DNA of 39,040 nt, from the IMG/VR virus record IMGVR_UViG_3300002460_000084, positions 1 through 39,040 of that record; one strand, given 5' to 3'. The position numbers and the translations under genes were made by a program. Numbering within the stretch: position 1 is the stretch's first letter; each line of letters starts with the position of its first letter. The notes under the pieces were generated by a model, which made no database searches, was not told where the DNA came from, and was given only the letters and a program-made list of their open reading frames with translations. This stretch comes from a virus. Positions 17,075 through 23,781 of the stretch are shown piece by piece.

Positions 17075-17353
17075 ATGGTAGACATCTCCCTCCTGCATCA
17101 AAGCCTAACAAACGATGTGGTAATGCTTTTTATTATTACTTTATTGTCGTATGTTATAAAAGTTGTATTTAAACCATCCATGCTTGAAGCATCTTTGCTT
17201 GCAAGATTTGCTGTAACTCTCTTATTAAACTTCCTCGCTTTCTTATCAAGAAAACATCCCGTAATGAGGATGCATATACTTGATATAAAAGATGAAGGTT
17301 TGGTTTTAAAAAACAAGTTGCGTGGAAAATATGTTAGGAAAGTGTTAGGATAA
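17075..17353 (+). CDS. membrane protein next to the amidase, possible holin/lysis accessory
   Basis: 92 aa. Two hydrophobic segments lie at about residues 14-30 (VVMLFIITLLSYVIKVV) and 41-58 (ARFAVTLLLNFLAFLS), followed by a basic cytoplasmic-looking tail (LKNKLRGKYVRKVLG). AAGGAG directly abuts the ATG, an unusually short spacing, so a later start is possible. It ends 4 nt before the amidase gene. Two membrane segments and that neighbour make a lysis-related role likely, but the 18576 gene is another holin candidate. Confidence 0.6.
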   Translation: MVDISLLHQSLTNDVVMLFIITLLSYVIKVVFKPSMLEASLLARFAVTLLLNFLAFLSRKHPVMRMHILDIKDEGLVLKNKLRGKYVRKVLG

Positions 17354-17357
17354 TACT

Positions 17358-18560
17358 ATGTCCCCTGAAAAGATCAAACAGGACATTACTACTATAAATC
17401 AATGGCCTACAAGATATGGATTTGCTGTGAAAGGTATTGTTATTCATTCTATGTGGGGAACTTATAAAGGCTCTATTGAATGGTTTAAAAATCCTAAAGC
17501 TGTTGCATCAGCTCACTATGTTATTAGTGCAGAGGGTGAAATATCCTTATGTGTGCCAGAGGAGCATGCTGCTTGGCATGCAGGAGTTATCACTGTTGCA
17601 AAAGAAGATGCCCCACAGTTTTTGCAAGACAACTGGGGAACTAATTTAAATTTAATTTCAATAGGTTGTGAGTTGGAAGATAGAAGAAATAAAAACTATA
17701 ATTACCCAGCTGCAGAATACGAAGCTTGTATAATGTTGGTTTCGGATATCTGTATCAGACATAGTATACCTGTAGATAGAGGTCATATCATAATGCATGA
17801 AGAATCAGATCCGATAAACAGATCGGACCCAGTTGGAAACTGGAATCATGATAAATTTATCCAAGATGTTTTAAAACAGATTAAGTTTGGAAATCAAGAG
17901 GAAGGAGGTGTACAAGAATCAAATAAGAGATTTTATCCTATTGATCCACTAAAGAAGGTTACTGTATATGCAGAATCTGATGGTGCGTATGTTAGATCAG
18001 AGCCTTTAAGAAGAAGCGTTAAAAAGACTAAATTACTGCCTCCTTTTTATGAAATGGTACAAACAAACCTTTCAGGAAGTAAATTTATCTCTCCTGGTAA
18101 TTCATTTAAAGTGAAGGGTTTTATTGAAGGAGAAGATATAAATAGTAATAATTTATGGTGGGTATCTGAATATGGTAATTATGTTTGGAGCGGGGCAACA
18201 GTTGACAAACCAGACATCACAAACTATCCTGATACGATAGTAGATAAAATTTCGGAAGGATTAAATAAAATGACACAATCAGAAAAAGAAACAAAAGTCG
18301 CAGAACTTAAATTAAGAGTCGAAGAATTGCAGAAGTATGTAACCGAAGCACAGGCTGAACTTGCAACAGCTGAATCTACTGAAGTTGTAGAACCAATCGT
18401 AGAAGTTCCTGTTGAAGAAGTGGTAGTAACGCCTGAAGTTGAAACTGTTGAAACAGTAGCAGAGGTTACTCCTGAAGTAGACACTAACGCAGAAGCAAAA
18501 GAGGAATTATCAAAGCTTGAACAAATGGTAGCTGATATGAAGACGAAGTTAGGATTATAA
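17358..18560 (+). CDS. endolysin: N-acetylmuramoyl-L-alanine amidase with SH3-like domain
   Basis: 400 aa. Residues 1-180 form an Amidase_2/PGRP-like zinc domain: H30 in GIVIHSMWGT, SAHYVIS at 51-57, GCELED at 103-108, and H147 with D157 in MHEESDPINRSDPVGNW as likely remaining zinc ligands. It cleaves the amide bond between muramic acid and L-alanine of peptidoglycan. A second domain (about 195-285) has SH3-type strands and may bind the cell wall. The last 100 residues are a Glu/Val-rich low-complexity tail with a coiled-coil start. No signal peptide is seen, so a holin is needed for release. Confidence 0.92.
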   Translation: MSPEKIKQDITTINQWPTRYGFAVKGIVIHSMWGTYKGSIEWFKNPKAVASAHYVISAEGEISLCVPEEHAAWHAGVITVAKEDAPQFLQDNWGTNLNLISIGCELEDRRNKNYNYPAAEYEACIMLVSDICIRHSIPVDRGHIIMHEESDPINRSDPVGNWNHDKFIQDVLKQIKFGNQEEGGVQESNKRFYPIDPLKKVTVYAESDGAYVRSEPLRRSVKKTKLLPPFYEMVQTNLSGSKFISPGNSFKVKGFIEGEDINSNNLWWVSEYGNYVWSGATVDKPDITNYPDTIVDKISEGLNKMTQSEKETKVAELKLRVEELQKYVTEAQAELATAESTEVVEPIVEVPVEEVVVTPEVETVETVAEVTPEVDTNAEAKEELSKLEQMVADMKTKLGL

Positions 18561-18575
18561 GTAAAGTTAACAAAA

Positions 18576-18878
18576 ATGGATAAATTTAGTACAAAAAGTG
18601 GCGTTACCACTACCGAATTTTGGTTTGCATTACTTCCTACCGTCTTTTCAATGCTGGTGATGGCAGGAGTAATAGCGCCAAATGATTCGAGCTATCTCCT
18701 AGGGCTTGCAAAAGAAATAGTGCCTGGAATTGTGGCAACCGTGTCTTTAGTTGTTTATATTACATCCAGAACTAATCTTAAAAGGGAATATATAAAGTCC
18801 CAATCTGGTATAGAATCGCTCCCAGACACAGAACAAAAAGGTATTTTAGAATCTTCAGCAGAAACGAAATTAGGCTGA
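18576..18878 (+). CDS. small membrane protein, putative holin
   Basis: 100 aa. After 12 polar residues, two hydrophobic segments (about 15-35 FWFALLPTVFSMLVMAGVIA and 45-67 LAKEIVPGIVATVSLVVYIT) are joined by a short polar turn. A charged, hydrophilic C-terminus follows. This topology and a position 15 nt after the endolysin fit a class II-like holin. No clear ribosome binding site is seen. Its last 101 bp overlap a convergent minus-strand gene. Assignment by topology and context. Confidence 0.65.
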   Translation: MDKFSTKSGVTTTEFWFALLPTVFSMLVMAGVIAPNDSSYLLGLAKEIVPGIVATVSLVVYITSRTNLKREYIKSQSGIESLPDTEQKGILESSAETKLG

Positions 18879-19152
18879 CAATCCTTTTCCTACTTTTAAA
18901 GAACTCCTTTATGGGTTGTATGGCCAGTTTTTTTATCTCATCTATACCTTTTTCTGATATATTGTATCCAAATTCATCCGATATCTTAAAATAACCATGC
19001 TTTCTAAGAAGATAAACCAGTGGGAAAAAGTGCAACATCATAAATGTAAACATTATAGATAACTCATAGTTTTCACCTACAATACCTGCGAAAAGTCCTA
19101 CAATATAGATTCCCGATAGCACATAATCCAATGGTTTAATGTACTTTTTCAT
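18778..19152 (-). CDS. membrane protein at the 3' end of the early operon
   Basis: 124 aa. Hydrophobic segments lie near residues 10-28 (YVLSGIYIVGLFAGIVG), 32-50 (SIMFTFMMLHFFPLVYLL) and the C-terminus (about 95-120, FLLKILKYLFVLCLGAILYQ). The middle is charged. The ATG overlaps the upstream stop by 4 nt and AAGGGG lies 11 nt before it. Its 3' end crosses into the convergent 18576-18878 gene by 101 bp, so the last membrane segment is coded opposite the other gene's tail. Function unknown. Confidence 0.55.
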   Translation of the reverse strand: MKKYIKPLDYVLSGIYIVGLFAGIVGENYELSIMFTFMMLHFFPLVYLLRKHGYFKISDEFGYNISEKGIDEIKKLAIQPIKEFFKSRKRIVSLISFLLKILKYLFVLCLGAILYQIGTLYIPF

Positions 19153-19274
19153 TTAACAAGCCCCTTAACAGCGAGTATAATCATAATAACTATAAACCAG
19201 GTTGGCACGGTTATATTATATGGATGCGCAAACCATTCCCAATTTATATGTGGTAAGTAATTTGTTATGTCCAT
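19149..19274 (-). CDS. 41-aa single-span membrane peptide
   Basis: The peptide begins MDITNYLPHINWEWF and continues into a C-terminal membrane helix (VPTWFIVIMIILAVKGLVK). The stop overlaps the next gene's ATG by 4 nt, and its start overlaps the preceding gene by 10 nt, matching the tight packing of this operon. No strong ribosome binding site is seen, so it is probably coupled. Function unknown. Confidence 0.5.
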   Translation of the reverse strand: MDITNYLPHINWEWFAHPYNITVPTWFIVIMIILAVKGLVK

Positions 19275-19381
19275 AATTTCATCCACTTAGGTCTACTCAA
19301 ATAAACAAACCCCTTATCACAACTCAAGCATCCCTTACCTTCACAAAACTCACATAATTTTCTAAATTGTTTTTTAATCAT
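19265..19381 (-). CDS. 38-aa zinc-ribbon-like peptide
   Basis: The peptide contains CEFCEGKGCLSCDKGF, a CxxC...CxxC pattern resembling a DnaJ-type zinc-binding hairpin. The start ATG overlaps the upstream stop (ATGA), and the stop overlaps the next start. Length and pattern suggest a minimal zinc ribbon, perhaps a DNA-, RNA- or protein-binding adaptor. Function unknown. Confidence 0.5.
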   Translation of the reverse strand: MIKKQFRKLCEFCEGKGCLSCDKGFVYLSRPKWMKLWT

Positions 19382-19602
19382 ACTTCTGGAATCTTTCCCT
19401 CTTCCCATATCTTATACCCACTCATTCGATTTAAAATCTTAACGTGCCAATGTACAAATCTTCTAAATAAGTAACTTACCGTTTCCCCGATATTGGTAAA
19501 GTGGCTTTCTTGCATAGGTTTATAGATTTCTGGCATAGATTTCATGTCTTTTTTAAATTGTTTGCCTAGATGTTCGCTTAAATATACGGGTATTGCTGTC
19601 AT
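19378..19602 (-). CDS. small protein of unknown function, early operon
   Basis: 74 aa with a helical N-terminus (SEHLGKQFKKDMKSM) and an aromatic centre (VSYLFRRFVHWHVKIL). AGGAGAGGAG precedes the ATG by about 5 nt, a strong ribosome binding site that supports this start. It overlaps the upstream gene by 50 nt and the downstream one by ATGA. No family recognised. Confidence 0.55.
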   Translation of the reverse strand: MTAIPVYLSEHLGKQFKKDMKSMPEIYKPMQESHFTNIGETVSYLFRRFVHWHVKILNRMSGYKIWEEGKIPEV

Positions 19603-19759
19603 TTACTCTCCTCTCCTTCGGACTCGGATAAACAGGATAGGGGGGATAAGGTATTGTTTGTGGCGTAGTTGTAGGACTTCCCGCCCCCACAGGTTCTAGG
19701 TGAATGTAAATATGTATCTCAATTACCTGATTCTTTTCTTTAGTTTTCTTTTTACTCAC
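19553..19759 (-). CDS. small Pro/Tyr-rich protein of unknown function
   Basis: 68 aa. It starts with GTG at 19759, inside a GTGA overlap with the upstream gene and after a near-perfect AAGGAGGA site. The sequence has a basic N-terminus, a short strand (QVIEIHIYIHLEPV) and a Pro/Tyr-rich stretch (TIPYPPYPVYPSP). Its last 50 nt overlap the next gene. No domain recognised. Confidence 0.5.
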   Translation of the reverse strand: MSKKKTKEKNQVIEIHIYIHLEPVGAGSPTTTPQTIPYPPYPVYPSPKERRVNDSNTRIFKRTSRQTI

Positions 19760-20025
19760 TTGTCCTCCTTTTGTTTGGTTTTGAGGGCCGATTGAACCTC
19801 TTTTGCTATCTTACAGGCGTAACACTCCTCATAAGGTTCGTCATAGTCATTTCCCCAACCACCAGAACCACCAGAACCACCAGACCCATCGCACCACTCA
19901 CACTTTCTATCTGGATTGTAGTAGCATATTTTTTCGTGTTTTTCCATTGTTGTCGCTTTAGCTAGAACCTTTTTACAGAAATCGCACTTAAATCTTGTTC
20001 TTAATATGGGTTTTAATTCTTTCAT
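19756..20025 (-). CDS. zinc-finger protein with Gly-Ser linker
   Basis: 89 aa. A C2H2-like finger lies near the N-terminus (CDFCKKVLAKATTMEKHEKIC, residues 14-34; last ligand Cys). A second pair CEWC (43-46) is followed by a GSGGSGGSGG linker and a CYAC pair (69-72), so the two pairs could form one zinc ribbon around the linker. Start overlaps the upstream stop by ATGA. Likely a nucleic-acid- or protein-binding adaptor; function unknown. Confidence 0.6.
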   Translation of the reverse strand: MKELKPILRTRFKCDFCKKVLAKATTMEKHEKICYYNPDRKCEWCDGSGGSGGSGGWGNDYDEPYEECYACKIAKEVQSALKTKQKEDK

Positions 20026-20459
20026 TGTTGTAGCTCCCTGCTATCTTTGGTGGGTTGGGTCTTGATGTTTTCCATGAACTTAGTGAAAACCCTGTCCAAT
20101 TCTTCTAAAGTTACAAAGTATTCCCTATTCTCGCCAAACACCTCTTTTTTCTTATGGGCGTACCCATACACATCTGCACAAAAAGTAGTTAGTAAGTCCT
20201 CAACATCAACTAACTTTTGTTCTTCCCTGCTATCTTTGGCGGATTGGAGATAGGGTTTCAAGTCCCACACTATCCCCCGTGCTATTTCTATCGGAAGCGG
20301 GTTAGTACCAACCAATATTTTATTACAAAGGTAGTTGTTAACTATAATTATCGCCCTCGCCTCATTATCCCCCTCACTAACGCTTTGTGGTTGGGGTTGG
20401 GGAAAAGACTTGTGCTTTCCTAGTTTTATCTCATTTGATAATTTTCTTGTCTTAGTCAT
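20022..20459 (-). CDS. helical early protein of unknown function
   Basis: 145 aa. After a basic, Pro/Gln-rich N-terminus the rest is mostly helical (LVDVEDLLTTFCADVYGYAH; TLEELDRVFTKFMENI). The peptide KDSRE occurs twice, near residues 77 and 138, and the underlying 16-bp DNA is nearly identical at 20034 and 20224. It begins directly after the stop of the DUF6745-like gene. No family recognised. Confidence 0.55.
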   Translation of the reverse strand: MTKTRKLSNEIKLGKHKSFPQPQPQSVSEGDNEARAIIIVNNYLCNKILVGTNPLPIEIARGIVWDLKPYLQSAKDSREEQKLVDVEDLLTTFCADVYGYAHKKKEVFGENREYFVTLEELDRVFTKFMENIKTQPTKDSRELQQ

Positions 20460-21458
20460 TTAAGACTCCATTAAACCTAAATACTCCTCTTTCGTTATAG
20501 AATATTTCCATGCCATACATTCATCGGGATCGTGCGTTTTTCCAATCTCAGGATCAACACCACTAACGTAAACTCTTTCGGTTGATGGACAAGCGTACTT
20601 TAAAAAATATGCGGGTTGTGAAAATACTCCATCTATGAGGAACAATTCGTTACCTTTACCTGATTTACTTATCAAAATGGCGTTTGAGTCTTCTAATAGT
20701 TTCTCTGCCCCATATACCTTTAATGTAGCCATTCTTTGTTCTATGTTAATAAGTCCCATAACTTCCTTAAATGTCATTTTTCTTTGAACCACGGAAAACC
20801 ATAAATCACGGTCAAATTTTATTCCATGTAACCAGTACGTTTCTTTGTCCGCAAACTTTAAAGCATATTGAGTCTCATTGTGTAATCTTTTATCAAGTAA
20901 GGAGACTTCGGGGAAAGGTAATAAATATAATGTCTTTTTCGTCATAAAAATATATGCGTTTCCAGCATTTACAATATCTTTTATTGCTTCTATTTTATTC
21001 TTATTTCTTTGTAGTACTTTTAATTGAGGATAAAATTCATTAATAAATAATATCCAATTATTTTCGTAGAATTCAAAAATTGACGAAAACTCTGACCTAA
21101 GCTCTGACCAAAGCTCTGACGAAAACTCTGACGAAAACTCTGACGAAAACTCTGACGAAAACTCTGACAAAAACTCTGACGAAAGCTCTGACGAAAGCTC
21201 TGACCAAAGCTCTGACCAAAACTCTGACCAAAGCTCTGACCAAAACTCTGACCAAAGCCCCTCTGACCTAAGCTCTGACGAAAACTCTGACGAAAGCTCT
21301 GACAAAAACTCTGACCATTTACTAATCACCCTAACTTGTCTTTTCTTTATTAACGCTTCATTTAGTTTATTCCCAGCAGATTCTAAATCTCCTCTTTTAC
21401 CCAAAAGACTAAATTGGCTTCTCAAGTAGTTAATTCTATTCTCTTTAGTATTTTCCAT
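20460..21458 (-). CDS. DUF6745-like protein with a 4-residue repeat helix
   Basis: 332 aa. Residues about 48-126 are some 19 copies of a Ser-Glu-(Phe/Leu)-(Ser/Trp/Arg) unit (e.g. SELWSEFWSELWSE). The remaining part has LHNETQYALKFADKETYWLHG (two motifs, LHNE and YWLHG), a MATLKVYGAEKLL helix and a C-terminal CPSTERVYVSGV, DECMAWK block. These motifs and the preceding W/S-rich repeat fit the DUF6745 family as I remember it. Molecular function is not known. It directly precedes a conserved 103-aa partner gene upstream in the operon. Confidence 0.6.
   Translation of the reverse strand: MENTKENRINYLRSQFSLLGKRGDLESAGNKLNEALIKKRQVRVISKWSEFLSELSSEFSSELRSEGLWSEFWSELWSEFWSELWSELSSELSSEFLSEFSSEFSSEFSSEFSSELWSELRSEFSSIFEFYENNWILFINEFYPQLKVLQRNKNKIEAIKDIVNAGNAYIFMTKKTLYLLPFPEVSLLDKRLHNETQYALKFADKETYWLHGIKFDRDLWFSVVQRKMTFKEVMGLINIEQRMATLKVYGAEKLLEDSNAILISKSGKGNELFLIDGVFSQPAYFLKYACPSTERVYVSGVDPEIGKTHDPDECMAWKYSITKEEYLGLMES
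21080..21314 (-). repeat. 12-bp tandem repeat, about 19 copies
   Basis: The plus strand reads GACSAAARCTCT repeated about 19 times, coding on the minus strand for SE(F/L)(S/W/R). One unit is 15 bp rather than 12 near 21255-21269. Unit differences cluster in neighbouring copies, as expected from slippage or unequal exchange. Confidence 0.85.
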
Positions 21459-21770
21459 TTAATCCCTAACTTTAGTAAGTTCCCTATCAAAATAGTTATA
21501 TTCTCTTTCCGTTAGTACTTTATAAGTTTGTGGTTCTAAAGTTAGAGTTTTATGTTCTTCATGGGATAATGTCGCCAACTCTTTTAGAGAGAAATATTTA
21601 TCTCCTTCTAACTCAAATACTTCCACATCAGTTGTTGTTTCAAGGACATGCTTGTGTCCCGTAACTTCCCCTAACGCTAAAACATTTAACTTACCATTAG
21701 ATACTACCTTTGCGTTTGAAGGTATTTTGTCTATTGTTTTTATGAGTAAATCGCCATGTCTAAAATTCAT
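21459..21770 (-). CDS. small conserved partner of the DUF6745-like gene
   Basis: 103 aa. It has a GDLLIKTIDKIPSNAKVV N-terminus, LGEVTGHKHVL (about residues 33-43), LSHEEHKTLTLEP (68-80) and a YKVLTEREYNYFDRE ending. I recall small proteins with this GExTGHxH...HEEH...REY layout next to DUF6745-type genes; that memory is unverified. The conserved His/Glu pairs suggest a metal-binding small beta barrel. The stop abuts the next gene's ATG. A GGAAAA purine stretch precedes its ATG. Confidence 0.6.
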   Translation of the reverse strand: MNFRHGDLLIKTIDKIPSNAKVVSNGKLNVLALGEVTGHKHVLETTTDVEVFELEGDKYFSLKELATLSHEEHKTLTLEPQTYKVLTEREYNYFDRELTKVRD

Positions 21771-21799
21771 ATTTTCCTTTCAAATTAAATAATTAACAA

Positions 21800-21864
21800 A
21801 AACCTTGAGACAAGACTAATGCCTGTCCAGAAGACTTAAACTTTCCTATCCTATCTCAAGGTTT
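21800..21864 (-). terminator. inverted repeat, terminator-like, in early operon
   Basis: AAACCTTGAGA (21800-21810) and TCTCAAGGTTT (21854-21864) pair perfectly over 11 bp around a 43-nt loop. On the minus strand the second arm runs into TTTTTG. It lies in the 124-nt gap between the annealing-protein gene and its downstream genes, so it may attenuate them. The loop has no obvious second stem. Confidence 0.55.
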
Positions 21865-21894
21865 ATACCAGCCTCTCCTCTCACACTAACCTTA

Positions 21895-22572
21895 TTATAA
21901 CCCTCCATCAAAATTCACGTCTTTTGGATCAACATATTCTGTTTTTGATCCTTCCATCATATCAACTTTACCAATCCATTCACTCGCCTGTGCAACCGTT
22001 AAATCTTTGTGACTATCAATTTTGTATTCCTTTTTTAACAACTGCTTCATTGCTTCAACATTTAAATCTCTTTCTGCATACATTGCCCTTATCTTGCCAA
22101 GTTGTTTTAATGTAGCCTTGTTGTCCTCTAATTTGCCTTCAGGTGTATTCTTAGCAGTTACAGGCGCATCAACTACCCTTTCCTGTCCTTCATCTAAATC
22201 TGGGGCAAACTGAGTGCCGTAGCCACACATCGCAAGGCATCTTCCGATTGCACCGGTTTCCGCTTTCTCAAGATAGTCTCCCCATCCGATTTTATCTTCT
22301 CTTTTATGAGCGGTTGCAAACGGCTTTGAAAACCCCTCTGCGTATATCGAAGCTTTTACTATTGCGAACATATCTGTATTCGCTATTATTTCTGTAATTA
22401 TCTGCCATTCCGGTCTTTCAGCTCTCATCCATACCATACGCCACGCAACCGGAAGGTACATAGTGGTAACTTCCTTATAACTTCCGTCCGGTTGTTTTGC
22501 TTTATGCTTTAATTCCAGCAAATGCTCGCTCGGATTAAATTTATTTTCTTTAACTTCTTTTGTACTAGGCAT
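21895..22572 (-). CDS. ssDNA-annealing/recombination-mediator-like protein
   Basis: 225 aa. The N-terminal region (about 30-130) carries YLPVAWRMVWMRAERPEW and the motif DYLEKAETGAIGRCLAMCGYGTQFAPDLDEGQE, here broken for length: DYLEKAETGAIGRCLA then MCGYGTQFAPDLDEG. EKAETGAIGR-type motifs occur in phage single-strand annealing/Rad52- or ERF-like proteins. The C-terminus (150-205) is a helical tail. Its ATG overlaps the upstream stop. The role in replication-linked recombination is inferred; family membership is not certain. Confidence 0.6.
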   Translation of the reverse strand: MPSTKEVKENKFNPSEHLLELKHKAKQPDGSYKEVTTMYLPVAWRMVWMRAERPEWQIITEIIANTDMFAIVKASIYAEGFSKPFATAHKREDKIGWGDYLEKAETGAIGRCLAMCGYGTQFAPDLDEGQERVVDAPVTAKNTPEGKLEDNKATLKQLGKIRAMYAERDLNVEAMKQLLKKEYKIDSHKDLTVAQASEWIGKVDMMEGSKTEYVDPKDVNFDGGL

Positions 22573-22726
22573 TTATTCCTTGTCTGCCATATTCAGCAAT
22601 ATAAGCGTGTGCTTTATCATATGACCATTTATGGATAACCTCTATGAAGGTATTTTTCCAATCTCCTCTTTGCCACGCAATCGTTTTTACAGCGATTAAC
22701 ATTTTCTGTGTTGGCTTACCTTCCAT
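22565..22726 (-). CDS. 53-aa early protein of unknown function
   Basis: Encodes MEGKPTQKMLIAVKTIAWQ then RGDWKNTFIEVIHKWSYDKA, a mixed helical peptide. AAGGAGATCGT precedes the ATG with ideal spacing, so the start is well supported. It overlaps the upstream gene by 11 nt and the downstream annealing protein by 8 nt. No domain recognised. Confidence 0.6.
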   Translation of the reverse strand: MEGKPTQKMLIAVKTIAWQRGDWKNTFIEVIHKWSYDKAHAYIAEYGRQGINA

Positions 22727-22862
22727 ACGATCTCCTTACATAAGAATTTATTACACTCGTTCCGAAAGATACTAAATCCTGCCTTGCGATAATATAATTA
22801 TCGTATGAAATTTGCAGATCATGTGCAAGTTCCATAAGGCTTTTTTGTTTTGGTTTAGGCAT
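22716..22862 (-). CDS. 48-aa first gene of the minus-strand early operon
   Basis: Begins MPKPKQKSLMELAHDLQISY at the ATG at 22862, preceded by GAAAGG 8 nt upstream. A longer frame to 22922 would start inside the promoter and is rejected. It is a basic, helical protein without a recognised fold. It lies about 25 nt downstream of the strong early promoter at 22894-22922. Confidence 0.6.
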   Translation of the reverse strand: MPKPKQKSLMELAHDLQISYDNYIIARQDLVSFGTSVINSYVRRSYGR

Positions 22863-22893
22863 TATTAAACCTTTCAAATTAATTACTAAGAGT

Positions 22894-22922
22894 AATATAC
22901 TAGATATACAAACAGTTGTCAA
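22894..22922 (-). promoter_or_regulatory. early minus-strand promoter with operator-like sequence
   Basis: On the minus strand TTGACA (22917-22922), 17 nt and TATATT (22894-22899). The region 22904-22923 is identical over 20 bp to 26949-26968. The core ACAACTGTTTGT has 4-bp inverted arms (ACAA/TTGT), as a dimeric repressor might bind. A divergent promoter for the plus-strand genes begins at 22937. Confidence 0.75.
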
Positions 22923-22936
22923 GGGGTATATTTCTG

Positions 22937-22965
22937 TTGACTACGTTCTATATAAGTAGTATTAT
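22937..22965 (+). promoter_or_regulatory. divergent promoter of the 22973 operon
   Basis: TTGACT (22937-22942), 17 nt, TATTAT (22960-22965). The start codon of the first gene is 7 nt further, so the transcript is probably leaderless. It shares an intergenic space of about 110 bp with the minus-strand early promoter. Confidence 0.7.
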
Positions 22966-22972
22966 TTAACTA

Positions 22973-23149
22973 ATGAGAAGAACTTGCCTGTACTCAACTA
23001 TTGGGGAATGTAAATACGATAATATGGTAGATACCAGAAAACACGCTTATTCCTATAGAAAAGCCAATGGAAAAACTGTTTATTGGCACTATCTTTGTTT
23101 CTTGAAAGACACTAAGGAGTTATTTGAGGGACTTTTGAAAAATGTCTAA
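22973..23149 (+). CDS. 58-aa protein of unknown function
   Basis: Starts MRRTCLYSTIGECKYDNMVD and ends KELFEGLLKNV, basic, with four Cys residues but no regular zinc pattern. It has no ribosome binding site; the -10 box of a strong promoter is 7 nt upstream of the ATG. The stop overlaps the next gene's start by 8 nt. Function not recognised. Confidence 0.55.
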   Translation: MRRTCLYSTIGECKYDNMVDTRKHAYSYRKANGKTVYWHYLCFLKDTKELFEGLLKNV

Positions 23150-23477
23150 TATATTTAATTTAAGTTTCCAACAAGAAACATACATTTTTATTCTTCTACA
23201 AACTACTTTATTTGTGCTTTTTGGTTTAATCCTTTATAGGTTTATAATGACTTTGTTAAGACCTTTTATGTTAAGGGGCTGTAAGCATGAAGATGTACTT
23301 ATTGAAAAGGACATAGATGTTACGTTTAATACAGTTTGTTATAAACATATTTGCAAAAGATGTGGATGCATTAAAACCGTATATCCAATGGAAAGTTACA
23401 GAACCAAAAAGGGTAGAGGCGTTGGAAGGATACAGAAAGGACTTAGACAAAAACTTTCGAAGCAAAATGGAAAGTAA
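23142..23477 (+). CDS. membrane-anchored small protein with zinc-type Cys cluster
   Basis: 111 aa. A membrane segment lies at about 13-39 (IFILLQTTLFVLFGLILYRF). The soluble part has Cys residues at 47 and in VCYKHICKRCGC (about 65-76), a probable zinc site. The tail is basic (KKGRGVGRIQKGLRQK). It overlaps the preceding gene by 8 nt. Overlap with the downstream frame is 11 nt if that gene starts at 23467. Function unknown. Confidence 0.5.
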   Translation: MSNIFNLSFQQETYIFILLQTTLFVLFGLILYRFIMTLLRPFMLRGCKHEDVLIEKDIDVTFNTVCYKHICKRCGCIKTVYPMESYRTKKGRGVGRIQKGLRQKLSKQNGK

Positions 23478-23781
23478 CGTATATCGTTACCTTATTGAAT
23501 GTCATCCGGATTTAAAACTTGTTGAATACGAGGCGCATAGATTTAATCATAAAGATGGGTTACCGATGGGATTTGTTTATACACCAGATTTTAGGTGTAC
23601 TACACACAACAACAAACAATTTTATATTGAAGTTTGCCCTGTGTTAGATGGTTATCACAGACATAATTACGATGTTATGAGGAAATATAGACCCGATATT
23701 AAACTACACGTCGTAAATAGTGAGGTCTATGCAGATATAAAGAAGAGATTTTCTAAGAAGACACGGGGTTGGGAATATTAA
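23467..23781 (+). CDS. possible PDDEXK-type nuclease-like protein
   Basis: 104 aa from the ATG at 23467 (a longer frame from 23317 would overlap the preceding gene by 160 nt). It contains an early Glu in EYEAHRF, VYTPDFRC (about 37-44) and FYIEVCP (52-58), an arrangement like the E...PDF...ExK core of small endonucleases. However, the expected catalytic Lys is a Cys here, so activity is doubtful. No strong ribosome binding site is visible, and it overlaps the upstream gene by 11 nt. Its 3' end overlaps the convergent HNH gene by 29 bp. Confidence 0.45.
   Translation: MESNVYRYLIECHPDLKLVEYEAHRFNHKDGLPMGFVYTPDFRCTTHNNKQFYIEVCPVLDGYHRHNYDVMRKYRPDIKLHVVNSEVYADIKKRFSKKTRGWEY

Noticed and set aside
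21080-21314. CRISPR array
   Set aside because: The 12-bp units are tandem, without unique spacers, and lie inside an intact reading frame with a downstream folded domain.
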